Assembly: GCA_022614805.1 (NCBI GenBank)
Contig: JAKEHY010000016.1
Span: 14,013 to 78,012, forward strand
Source: Candidatus Zixiibacteriota bacterium
GTDB taxonomy: Bacteria; Zixibacteria; MSB-5A5; DSPP01
Reading direction: 5' to 3'
DNA: 64,000 nucleotides
The position numbers and the translations under genes are program-made. The notes beneath the pieces were generated by a model. That model ran no database searches. It had not been told where the DNA came from and worked only from the letters and a program-made list of their open reading frames with translations. The stretch's first letter is position 1; every line of letters begins with the position of its first letter. Shown here one piece after another: positions 53,284-61,421 of the stretch.

Positions 53284-54906
53284 ATGCATTCTCTGACCCG
53301 CTTTTGGGTGACCCTTTTGATGGCCTTGGGTTGGGCTTTCAGTTCCTTGGCGCAAGCACAAACAGAACCCTTGCCCAAGAGGGAGGGCATTCCCGGGAGG
53401 GAGGAGGCGCCGGGCCTCAATACCCTTCCACCTTTGCCGGAGGACCTGCCCGGTTGGTTTAACAACAAGGGAAAAAACCATATTTTCTATAAGCGGGGAC
53501 CTTACAACTTTGACATCTATAACATCAAGCGCCTGGCCTATGACCTTAACGCCGTGGCCGTGGGGCATTCCATGGCCTATGAGGATATGGTTACAGGCAA
53601 AGCCGCTGGTCTGGATACCGAGACCTTTGAACGGATCAATTGGGTTCTCAACCACCCCCCGAAGTTTATGCCGGATGAAGCCAACGTCTCCCCCACCTTT
53701 GGGCGGAAATACGGGGTGCTGGAGTTGGTATTTGACTGGACCCACATCCTGCACGCCCAGACCGTTGACGTGCTGGCCAGCACAAAACTTTCCGAAGCTG
53801 AGAAGGACAGGGAAATTCAGGCGCTCTGGAAGTTTTACTTTGAGAGCGTGCCCTACGCCATTTCACCTTTGCCGATGAATATGGCGTTTCTGGACGGCCA
53901 GCCCTACAGCATGGCTTTCCGAAATAAATATCCCAAAGTAAACGGGCTTTTCTGGGGTTATCACTGGTTGCAGGGGGCGATGTACGACATGCTCTTGAGC
54001 AAGACCTTGCCTCAGCAAAGAATGATCTATGATGTGCTGGGCGACCGCTACCATGCTATTGAGTTATATCGAACCAACCGCCCGTTTATGCCGATGTTCG
54101 CCGAGACCAGCCCCCGGTTTTCGGAAAAGTATCCCTACATCGCCAACGCCTTCGATAACCTGCATATGCTGCACGATATGGTGAACGACATTCTGGCATC
54201 CGACTGGATACCGGAACCGGAGAAAGAGAAACAGATTCTCCGGGCCATCTGGATTGCTTCCGCCACCGCCCACCAAGGGGAAAGGCCGGGTGATGTGAAG
54301 GAAGAGGGCGGCCTGCACGACCACCGGCATATGGTCGGTATGCCCGGGATGGGAATGATGAAGTATGCTACGGAGGACGTGATGTGGATGGACAACATGG
54401 GCTGGATGCCGACCGGGGACTGCCATCACTGCACTATGCCGCTGCCCGAAGGGGAGGAGGCCTGGAAAGCTCCCACCGTCTCGGCCCAAGGGTGGACGAT
54501 GCGTGTCCGCTGCCCGCTTTGCGCCCGGGACATGGCGGCTGAAACCAAGGGCGCGGTCATTTTCCACATCCCGACCGAAGACCCGCTGAAACCTGTGGTC
54601 ATCATCTCTGACGAACAGGGGAATTTGACGACGGACAACCCGGGAGTTCTGTTTCTGGAGGAAGCAGCGAGCCACAGAAAATGCAATCGCTGGTCTTCGG
54701 CTTTCTCCTCCCGGAAGGCCTTCGAAGAGTATGTCGCCACTAATCCAGAATTTAAGGACGCAAAGCCCCTTTCTTTTGAAGAGTGGGCGGCAGTCGAAGT
54801 CAGCGGCAAAAAACCGGACACTTACGTAAAACCCGAAGGGCCGGAAGGCAACCCTTACGACAAAGCTCAAGATGACGAAACTCAGGCGCAGAAAGAGGAG
54901 GAATAG
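53284..54906 (+). CDS. Large exported His/Cys-rich protein, uncharacterised
   Basis: A 540-residue protein with a signal peptide (FWVTLLMALGWAFSSLAQAQ). The middle holds three helix motifs of the pattern F-x3-H-x-L-[HQ]-x4-D-x-[LI]-[LA]-S: F150/H154/D162, F223/H227/D235 and F290/H294/D302. A Met/His stretch GGLHDHRHMVGMPGMGMMKY lies at about 340-360. The C-terminal domain has C380-HH-C383, RCPLCA (C410, C413) and SHRKC (C467), the framework of the preceding small protein. The end is acidic. No family is recognised. Histidine and cysteine placement suggests metal (copper?) or haem binding. Confidence 0.75.
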   Translation: MHSLTRFWVTLLMALGWAFSSLAQAQTEPLPKREGIPGREEAPGLNTLPPLPEDLPGWFNNKGKNHIFYKRGPYNFDIYNIKRLAYDLNAVAVGHSMAYEDMVTGKAAGLDTETFERINWVLNHPPKFMPDEANVSPTFGRKYGVLELVFDWTHILHAQTVDVLASTKLSEAEKDREIQALWKFYFESVPYAISPLPMNMAFLDGQPYSMAFRNKYPKVNGLFWGYHWLQGAMYDMLLSKTLPQQRMIYDVLGDRYHAIELYRTNRPFMPMFAETSPRFSEKYPYIANAFDNLHMLHDMVNDILASDWIPEPEKEKQILRAIWIASATAHQGERPGDVKEEGGLHDHRHMVGMPGMGMMKYATEDVMWMDNMGWMPTGDCHHCTMPLPEGEEAWKAPTVSAQGWTMRVRCPLCARDMAAETKGAVIFHIPTEDPLKPVVIISDEQGNLTTDNPGVLFLEEAASHRKCNRWSSAFSSRKAFEEYVATNPEFKDAKPLSFEEWAAVEVSGKKPDTYVKPEGPEGNPYDKAQDDETQAQKEEE

Positions 54907-54909
54907 AAC

Positions 54910-55707
54910 ATGCGAATTCGCCTTCTGGCTAATGCTTGGCTGCCGCTGGTTCTCTTTCTTTCTGCACACTCGTCACTCCGCGCGGTTGACCACAACAATG
55001 TGGATGCCGGGCGGCCCTTAAGTTTTGATGACGCGGAGGCAATCGCTTTTCGAGAGCGTGCCGCCGAGATAGGAACGGGTGGAATTTACCCGAAGGGTGG
55101 CCCGGCGGGACTTGCCTTCAGCACGGAGTTTCTTTACGGTTTTGCGCTCAATTCTCATTTGAGTGTCGATTTGGACGCCGCTGCTGGCGGCCGAGCCGGA
55201 ACGCCCGAGAAGGATTTCCAAGTTGGCAAGTTGGGTCTCGGCCTTTTTCACAATTTCAACCGAGAATACGGCAATGCCCCCGCCTTCTCGATTCGAGGCG
55301 ATGTGGCCCTGCCCACTGAGAAAGGGGCAAAAGGTGTTGAAATCCGTTTGCGGGGGATTGCTAGTAAGGCGCTGATTCAGTACGACCGTCTTCATCTAAA
55401 TCTGGACGGCATTGTAACTACCGCTCCCGAGACCGGTGAAAGGCGATTTCGGCCGGGAGTCGTCCTCGGCTACTCCAAACCAATCGGTTATCCCCGCAGT
55501 TTCATTCGCACGGGCGTGGCCGAGGTATCTCTTCAAACCCCGGAACAAAAGGGAACGGGGCCAGTGATGTCTTTGGGGGTAGGACTCCGCCAGCAAGTCA
55601 CCGTTCGCTCCCTATTCGACATTGGAATCCGGTCGGATGTCTTAGCCCTGGACAAAGCGCCACACGAAGATATCCAGATTATAGCCGGCTTTTCTACAAG
55701 TTTCTGA
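54910..55707 (+). CDS. Outer-membrane beta-barrel protein
   Basis: A 265-residue exported protein with a signal peptide, a conserved-looking N-terminal plug-like stretch (DAGRPLSFDDAEAIAFRERAAEIG) and amphipathic strands to a C-terminal FSTSF, as in outer-membrane transporters. Strands such as LGLFHNFNREYGNAPAFSI and RFRPGVVLGYSKPIGYPR support a barrel. It is the last gene of the four-gene operon, four bases after the large His/Cys protein; it could be the exit or entry pore for whatever the operon handles. Confidence 0.72.
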   Translation: MRIRLLANAWLPLVLFLSAHSSLRAVDHNNVDAGRPLSFDDAEAIAFRERAAEIGTGGIYPKGGPAGLAFSTEFLYGFALNSHLSVDLDAAAGGRAGTPEKDFQVGKLGLGLFHNFNREYGNAPAFSIRGDVALPTEKGAKGVEIRLRGIASKALIQYDRLHLNLDGIVTTAPETGERRFRPGVVLGYSKPIGYPRSFIRTGVAEVSLQTPEQKGTGPVMSLGVGLRQQVTVRSLFDIGIRSDVLALDKAPHEDIQIIAGFSTSF

Positions 55708-55722
55708 CTGTTTTTCAATTAA

Positions 55723-55803
55723 CTACTTCTTCCCAAAAATCTTATGCAACACCCACCGCACCGGGTCGAAAAACCAGTAGGCCAAGTGCTTCCCATTCCT
55801 GCC
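55723..55803 (-). pseudogene. 3' fragment of an unknown minus-strand gene
   Basis: On the minus strand the frame reads GKHLAYWFFDPVRWVLHKI then FGKK and TAG (55723-55725). The aromatic-rich, basic end looks like the C-terminus of a real protein, but no start or upstream part exists on this side, where the YVTN remnant follows. It is probably debris of a rearrangement. Confidence 0.45.
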
Positions 55804-55806
55804 CTA

Positions 55807-55953
55807 GACGTTTTCAGCTTGGTATATCTAAACTGTGAAGGGAATCACGTTTCACCGTATAAGGTTTATGTGGTCAACACAATTGCCAAAACAGTCGTAG
55901 ATACTATTGATGTAGGCCGATACCCCAACGGCATTGCAGTACTAAAACCCTGA
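55807..55953 (+). pseudogene. YVTN beta-propeller 3' fragment
   Basis: The last 48 codons of a plus-strand frame read VYLNCEGNHVSPYKVYVVNT and TVVDTIDVGRYPNGIAVL, the repeat style of YVTN/NHL seven-bladed beta-propellers. The rest of the propeller is missing; upstream the frame enters the minus-strand fragment. This is a truncated gene end. Confidence 0.6.
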
Positions 55954-55975
55954 AGTTTGGAAAAAAGGAGTTTAA

Positions 55976-56023
55976 ATGAAAATGGGGCGTCAAACAGGCA
56001 CAGAATTCGCTGTAACCTATTGA
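55976..56023 (+). CDS. Possible 15-residue leader peptide before the subtilase gene
   Basis: ATG 55976 follows a strong AAAAAAGGAGTTTAA, and the frame MKMGRQTGTEFAVTY ends at TGA 56021-56023, one base before the subtilase ATG. The good ribosome binding site belongs to this short ORF, not to the subtilase, which would be translated by re-initiation. Confidence 0.35.
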   Translation: MKMGRQTGTEFAVTY

Positions 56024-56024
56024 G

Positions 56025-59018
56025 ATGAAAAGGGTTCTGCTTTTCTTTTTTTTCTTAACTCCTTCTCTCGCTTACCCAAAGGCGGCCATAGACCCCCGCT
56101 TGCAGGCGCAATTGGATTCGCTTCCTGTGCAAGGGGTTATCGAGGCGTTTCTGGTGGTGAAAAACCGAGCCCCCATCGGATTTTTAAAGGCCTCCCTGCC
56201 GGACGCCACCCGCCAGAAACTGCACACCGAAGTGGTCAACCGCTTGAAGGAGACCGCCTCAAAGCAACAGGCCCAACTGCGTGCCCATCTTGCTTCTGAA
56301 AAGGGGCTTGGTCGCGTCTTAGATTTCAAAAGCTACTGGATTGACAATTACGTTTTCGTCCGCTGCACAAAGGAAACACTGTTAAAGCTGGCCGAGCGGG
56401 GCGACGTCACCGAAATATTCGAAAATCCCAAGTTGATTTTAGTTGCACCGGTCCAGGAAAGCGTGGCAGTTCCCGTTATTCCGACGACCTTCAACGTTAC
56501 CGGCCGGGCCCAGCGCAACCTCGTAGCCATAGGCTGCCGCCAGATGTGGAAGCGCGGGCTGACCGGCAAAGGGCGGCTCGTATGCACGCTGGATACCGGC
56601 ATCGACGGCAACCATCGCTCCTTCAAAACCCGCTGGCGCGGAAACCGGCCGGGAATCAGCCACGAGGCCGCCTGGTTTGACCCGGTCCAAAGCCGTCCCT
56701 TTCCGCATACGTACTCTATAACCCAAACCACCCGCAATCACGGCACTCACGTTTTGGGGATTATCTGCGGGCTGGATACGGCGCGAACCATAAGCCCAGA
56801 TTTAATGGATACTACCCTCTTTGTGGATACAATAGGCGTGGCACCGGAGGTGGAATGGATTTCGGCGGCGGTGATTGACAACGGCGCCAACGGCTCCGGA
56901 ATGCTGGATGCATTGGAATGGGCCGCCGACCCCGACGGCAACCCCAACACGGTGGAAGACGTCCCCGACGTGGTCAACAATTCCTGGGCCTATCCGACCG
57001 TTGGGATAGACAACAACCTAAGCTGTCATCCCTTCTTCTGGCAGGCAATTGATAATCTCGAGGCGGCCGGGGCCGTAGCGGTCTTCGCCGCCGGCAATCG
57101 TACCCACGTGTCATCTCGCAGCATCGGCAATCCGGCCGACCGGGGGACAGCCCCTTTTTCCAGCTTTGCCGTCGGCAATTTCGACATCGACACTGTAATT
57201 GTTGATTCCACCAACACCGATTCGGTGGTCGAAGTCACCGGCCTGGTGGCCAAATCCTCCTGCATCGGCCCGACCGAATGCGGTCCCGACAGCTTGAAAC
57301 CGGAGACGGTGGCCCCCGGCAGCTTCATTTATTCCTCCATTCCCGGAAATCTATTTAGCGTCTTTACGGGAACCTCGATGGCTTCGCCGCATGTGGCCGG
57401 AGCGGTCGCCCTGCTGCGGCAACACAATCCCAACGCCACGGTTGATGCCATCAAATCAGCGCTGGCCCTCTCTGCCACCGACGTTGAAGCCCCCGGGCCG
57501 GACACCATCTCCGGCTTCGGGCTGATTAACCTGCCGAAAGCGCTGACTTTAATGCCTCCCAACCAAGGTATTCACGTTTACGTTCAAAAAGACAGCATTG
57601 CCGACGCCGCCGGCCAGAGGCCGTATGCCGGCGGAATTTTCAAAATCTATTTGACTCTTTCCAACAATGGGGTGGAGACTACCTATGACCTGGCTGGCCG
57701 TTTGAGTCCGTCCGATGCTAAAAGCACCGTCTTGCAGGATTCTGTTTTCTGGGGCGACCTGCCTCCCGGCGGCGCCGCTTCCAACCCGCAGGAACCCTTT
57801 CAAGTCCAACTGGCATCCGGGCTAATCCCGGGAGAGACCTTTCGTTTCAACCTGGACCTGTCCGGCGCCAACGGCTTTACGCAGACCCTGAATCTTACCT
57901 TTCCCGTAGGGGAACGCTTGGTCAAAAATCTCTACCATCATCGCAACGGAAACGTGGAGTTCACCCTCTCCAATTTCGGCGGGTACGGTTTTGAAGCGGG
58001 GAGTCTGGAGATGCGTTCCCTCCCTGTCTTTGACGAGGGGTTGGGCTTTGAAAGAAAGACCGAATTAAAAGTAAGCCGCCTTTTCGAGGCTTCTTTCATC
58101 GCCGGAGTGAACGATTCGATGGTTTCCAACCATGCCTCCAACGACTTCTGCTGCTTTCCCCAAGTGCTTCAAACTCCGGATGCCGATTTTGCCGTTCATC
58201 CGGGCGGAAACTTGCAAATCCTGGAGCCGGGGCCGGCGGGTGGAAACGAAACTTTTTCCATCTTTGACGACCGTCTGGCCAAATATCCGCTCGGTTTGGC
58301 AGTGGCACAAAAAAGCTACAGCTACGACAGCATCGGGCAGGACAACTTCGTGCTTTTGGAATTCACTCTGAAGAACGGAAGTAGCTCCACTTTGGACGGT
58401 CTGCGAGCCGGGCTTTTCTTCGACTTCAACTTCTTTTCCCTGACGGCTCAATATCTGGGGGACCTAGCCGGTTTTGACCGTAGCCTCCAGTTGGGTTACC
58501 AGTACAACGACTCTTCTCCCGCCTATCGGGGCATCGCCGCCGCCGATACGGGAGGGCTTTCCACCTTTAACGCCGTGCGAATTTTCCCCGGTGTGTCGGA
58601 TGGTTTCACGCTGGCGGAAAAATGGCAGGTCTTAAGCTCCGGGTTTGCGGATACCGCCATTTCTTCTCCGATTGATGGGGCGATGCTGGCAGCCAAAGGG
58701 CCGTTTTCCCTCCCGCCCGGGGATTCCGTAAAAATCGCCTTTGCCCTCGTGGCGGCAACGACTTTGGACAGCTTGAAAACTTACACCCAGACCGCCCAGA
58801 ACATCTACCGCCGGCTCACTTCTGCCAGGGGGGACGTCAACTTTGACGGCCGCTTCAGCGGGGCTGACGTGGTAACGGAGATTTACTGCGTCTTTCTCAA
58901 CCAAGGGAATTGTCCCCTCGAGCGTGCCGATATGAACTGCGACGGGATGGTTACGGCCAATGACATCATATATTTAATTAACCGCGTCTTCCTGGAAATT
59001 CCACCCCTCTGTCCTTGA
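56025..59018 (+). CDS. Secreted S8 subtilase with dockerin-like C-terminus
   Basis: A 997-residue serine protease. After a signal peptide (VLLFFFFLTPSLAYPKA), an inhibitor-like propeptide runs to about 130. The catalytic triad is D190 (LDTGIDGNH), H239 (NHGTHVLG) and S451 (GTSMASPHVAGA). Residues about 530-930 are a beta-rich extension, and the end holds two Ca-binding-type repeats, GDVNFDGRFSGADVV and ADMNCDGMVTANDII, with a LINRVFL helix. Such dockerin-like ends are used in several candidate phyla for surface assembly. It may be translated by coupling with the leader ORF at 55976. Confidence 0.92.
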   Translation: MKRVLLFFFFLTPSLAYPKAAIDPRLQAQLDSLPVQGVIEAFLVVKNRAPIGFLKASLPDATRQKLHTEVVNRLKETASKQQAQLRAHLASEKGLGRVLDFKSYWIDNYVFVRCTKETLLKLAERGDVTEIFENPKLILVAPVQESVAVPVIPTTFNVTGRAQRNLVAIGCRQMWKRGLTGKGRLVCTLDTGIDGNHRSFKTRWRGNRPGISHEAAWFDPVQSRPFPHTYSITQTTRNHGTHVLGIICGLDTARTISPDLMDTTLFVDTIGVAPEVEWISAAVIDNGANGSGMLDALEWAADPDGNPNTVEDVPDVVNNSWAYPTVGIDNNLSCHPFFWQAIDNLEAAGAVAVFAAGNRTHVSSRSIGNPADRGTAPFSSFAVGNFDIDTVIVDSTNTDSVVEVTGLVAKSSCIGPTECGPDSLKPETVAPGSFIYSSIPGNLFSVFTGTSMASPHVAGAVALLRQHNPNATVDAIKSALALSATDVEAPGPDTISGFGLINLPKALTLMPPNQGIHVYVQKDSIADAAGQRPYAGGIFKIYLTLSNNGVETTYDLAGRLSPSDAKSTVLQDSVFWGDLPPGGAASNPQEPFQVQLASGLIPGETFRFNLDLSGANGFTQTLNLTFPVGERLVKNLYHHRNGNVEFTLSNFGGYGFEAGSLEMRSLPVFDEGLGFERKTELKVSRLFEASFIAGVNDSMVSNHASNDFCCFPQVLQTPDADFAVHPGGNLQILEPGPAGGNETFSIFDDRLAKYPLGLAVAQKSYSYDSIGQDNFVLLEFTLKNGSSSTLDGLRAGLFFDFNFFSLTAQYLGDLAGFDRSLQLGYQYNDSSPAYRGIAAADTGGLSTFNAVRIFPGVSDGFTLAEKWQVLSSGFADTAISSPIDGAMLAAKGPFSLPPGDSVKIAFALVAATTLDSLKTYTQTAQNIYRRLTSARGDVNFDGRFSGADVVTEIYCVFLNQGNCPLERADMNCDGMVTANDIIYLINRVFLEIPPLCP

Positions 59019-59019
59019 A

Positions 59020-59841
59020 CTACCTTTTCTGACAGCGGGGGCAGAAATGGGTGGAGCGCTGGCCCATCACGATGCGCCGGATTTTCCCGCCGCAAACCGG
59101 GCAAGGAAGGCCGGTCCTCTGATAGACCTTATGTTCGATTTGAAAATATCCTCTTCGCCCATCCAGGGCGGAATAGTCCCGGATGGAACTGCCCCCCGCC
59201 CGTATGGCCCGGGCCAAAACTTTTCTCATTGAAGCGTAAAGACGGGACAGTTTTTCTTTTGAAAGCCGAAAGCTGGTTGCGGCGGGATGGAGTTTTGCCA
59301 GAAAGAGAGACTCGTCCGCGTAGATGTTGCCCAACCCGGAGATGGCCGTTTGCTCCAACAGCAGGGGCTTGAGCATCCTTTTCCTTTTCTTCAACCGTTC
59401 GGCAAATTCATTCGCCGAAACCTCCAAGGCATCCGGCCCCAGGCGGGCATATTCCTTGAACCGGCCAAGCTCCTCTTTTCGCAAAAGTTTAAGCCGCCCG
59501 AACCGTCGCTGGTCGTAAAAGACCAGCTTTTTGCCCAAGGGTTGAAGTTCAAAAGCAGCGGCGTCAAACTTCGTTTCCGGCTCGTCCAGTCCCAAAAGCC
59601 AGAGCTTCCCGGTCATCCTGAAATGCAGCCACAAAATCCATCCGTCCGAAAGCTCGAAGATGATTTGTTTCCCTTTGCGTTGAACGGCTCGAATGGTTTT
59701 TCCCGAAACCTGCTCTGAAAAATTCTTGGGATTTACCCTTTTCAACTGTCTGGTTAAAAGTCGGGCGCGGGCAATCCGCTGGCCGACGATAACCCGGCGC
59801 AGTCCGGCGACGACCGTTTCCACTTCCGGCAACTCCGGCAT
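59020..59841 (-). CDS. mutM: Formamidopyrimidine-DNA glycosylase
   Basis: Bifunctional glycosylase/AP lyase that removes 8-oxoguanine. The catalytic N-terminal Pro-Glu is in MPELPEVETVV; the lysine for beta elimination is in LWLHFRMTGKLWLL; GNIYADESLFLAKLHP contains the helix-two-turn-helix; and the C-terminal zinc finger is CPVCGGKIRRIVMGQRSTHFCPRCQ. The 273-residue length is normal. It is convergent with the subtilase gene two bases away. Confidence 0.97.
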   Translation of the reverse strand: MPELPEVETVVAGLRRVIVGQRIARARLLTRQLKRVNPKNFSEQVSGKTIRAVQRKGKQIIFELSDGWILWLHFRMTGKLWLLGLDEPETKFDAAAFELQPLGKKLVFYDQRRFGRLKLLRKEELGRFKEYARLGPDALEVSANEFAERLKKRKRMLKPLLLEQTAISGLGNIYADESLFLAKLHPAATSFRLSKEKLSRLYASMRKVLARAIRAGGSSIRDYSALDGRRGYFQIEHKVYQRTGLPCPVCGGKIRRIVMGQRSTHFCPRCQKR

Positions 59842-59890
59842 ACCGGAAGTATAAAGAAAAAAAGCCGAAAGAATGAGGGGAACCGCCGGC

Positions 59891-59919
59891 TTGGATTTCC
59901 GGTTCGGTTATGTTAGATT
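59891..59919 (+). promoter_or_regulatory. Possible promoter of the AAA/VWA operon
   Basis: TTGGAT, 17 bases, TAGATT, about 30 bases before the ATG at 59948. Confidence 0.4.
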
Positions 59920-59947
59920 TGTTGCGGCAGTTCAAGAAGGAGAAAAG

Positions 59948-61420
59948 ATGGAAAAACGCCCGACGGTGCTGAAGGAATTGAAGGAAGCCGGATACCAGGT
60001 CCTGCCGGTCAAGGAGGAAATCCGCAAAAACGTCATTTTGAAGTTGAGGCGCAAAGAGGAGCTTTTCCCCGGCATCGTCGGCTATGAAAAAACCGTTATC
60101 CCCCAGCTGGTCAACGCCCTTTTGGCCAAGCACGACTTCATCCTCCTGGGGCTGCGCGGCCAGGCCAAGACCCGAATCCTTCGCCAGCTCCCCAATTTTC
60201 TGGACGATTTCGTGCCCGCCGCAGCCGGTTGTCCGGTGAACGACAACCCCTTTGCCCCCTTCTGCGCCCGCTGCCGAAGGCTGGTGAACGAAATGGGAGA
60301 CAAACTCCCGATTGCCTGGCTGCCCAAAGACCAGCGCTTCCAGGAAAAACTGGCCACGCCGGACGTTTCCATTGCCGATTTGATTGGCGACGTCGACCCG
60401 ATTAAAGCGGCCCGCGAAAAATTGGACTTCTCCAGCGAAGAGGCGATTCACTACGGCATCATACCGCGCACAAACCGGGGCATTTTTGCCATCAACGAGC
60501 TACCGGATTTGCAGCCCCGCATTCAGGTGGGGCTTTTGAACATCCTCGAGGAAAAGGATTTTCAAATCAAGGGCTTCCCCGTGCGGATGCCTTTGGACAT
60601 TCTGGTCGTCTTTTCCGCCAACCCGGAGGATTACACCAACCGGGGGAACATCATCACCCCCCTGAAAGACCGCATCGATTCGCAGATAATGACCCATTAT
60701 CCGTCGTCGGTGGATGAGGCCCAAAAAATCACCGAGCAGGAGGCCTGGCTGGAACGGGGAGGCAAGCTGGAGCTGCCGGAGTTTTACAAAAAGACCGTAG
60801 AACACATAGCCTTTGCCGCCCGCAAAAGCGAGTTCGTGGACCAATCCTCGGGGGTCTCGGCCCGCCTTTCCATTTCCGCGTTGGAAAACATCGTCTCCAA
60901 CGTCGAACGCCGCGCATTGAAAACCGGGGAAAAGAAACTGCATCCGCGTATTTGCGACCTGTATGCCGCCCTTCCCTCCATCACCGGCAAAATCGAGCTG
61001 GTGTACGAGGGGGAACAGGAGGGGACCGGCGCCATTGCCGCCAATTTGCTTGGCCGGGCGGTAAAAGAAGTCTTCCTCTCCCATTTCCCGCCTCCCCGCA
61101 AGCCCAAGCAGACGGTGGAGGAGGAGGATTACACCTACTCGGAGGTTTTAAGCTACTTCTCCAACCGCCATCACATTGAAATTTCCGACGAGTCCCCCTT
61201 CGAGGAGTACTCCGCCGCCCTGCACAAGGTCAAGGGGCTGAAGAAATTGGCCTCGGCCCACTTTCAAACCTCCTCGCCGGAAGAGGAGGCCTTGATAATG
61301 GAGTTGGTTTTGGAAGGGCTGCACCAGCATAACCTGATTGCCAAGGAGCATTTGGAAAAGGCCTTCCGTTATTCCGACGTTCTGGCCACGATGCTGAAGG
61401 ATATGGAGGAAGCCGACTGA
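59948..61420 (+). CDS. AAA+ ATPase, magnesium chelatase/MoxR-like
   Basis: A 490-residue AAA+ protein. The P-loop region reads LLGLRGQAKTRILRQLPNF, a relaxed Walker A with K-T retained. Walker B is GIFAINELPDL, and sensor and ChlI-type motifs (ILEEKDFQIKGFPVRMPLDILVVFSANPED in part; NIITPLKDRIDSQI) follow. A CPVNDNPFAPFCARC cluster suggests a zinc insertion. The partner VWA protein follows one base downstream, as in MoxR-VWA pairs that insert metals or assemble complexes. AAGGAGAAAAG precedes ATG 59948, which excludes the upstream extension. Confidence 0.9.
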   Translation: MEKRPTVLKELKEAGYQVLPVKEEIRKNVILKLRRKEELFPGIVGYEKTVIPQLVNALLAKHDFILLGLRGQAKTRILRQLPNFLDDFVPAAAGCPVNDNPFAPFCARCRRLVNEMGDKLPIAWLPKDQRFQEKLATPDVSIADLIGDVDPIKAAREKLDFSSEEAIHYGIIPRTNRGIFAINELPDLQPRIQVGLLNILEEKDFQIKGFPVRMPLDILVVFSANPEDYTNRGNIITPLKDRIDSQIMTHYPSSVDEAQKITEQEAWLERGGKLELPEFYKKTVEHIAFAARKSEFVDQSSGVSARLSISALENIVSNVERRALKTGEKKLHPRICDLYAALPSITGKIELVYEGEQEGTGAIAANLLGRAVKEVFLSHFPPPRKPKQTVEEEDYTYSEVLSYFSNRHHIEISDESPFEEYSAALHKVKGLKKLASAHFQTSSPEEEALIMELVLEGLHQHNLIAKEHLEKAFRYSDVLATMLKDMEEAD

Positions 61421-61421
61421 C

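Noticed and set aside
52588-53754. Minus-strand ORF of 388 codons across the cysteine-protein operon
   Set aside because: It would cross three plus-strand genes with strong ribosome binding sites and signal peptides.
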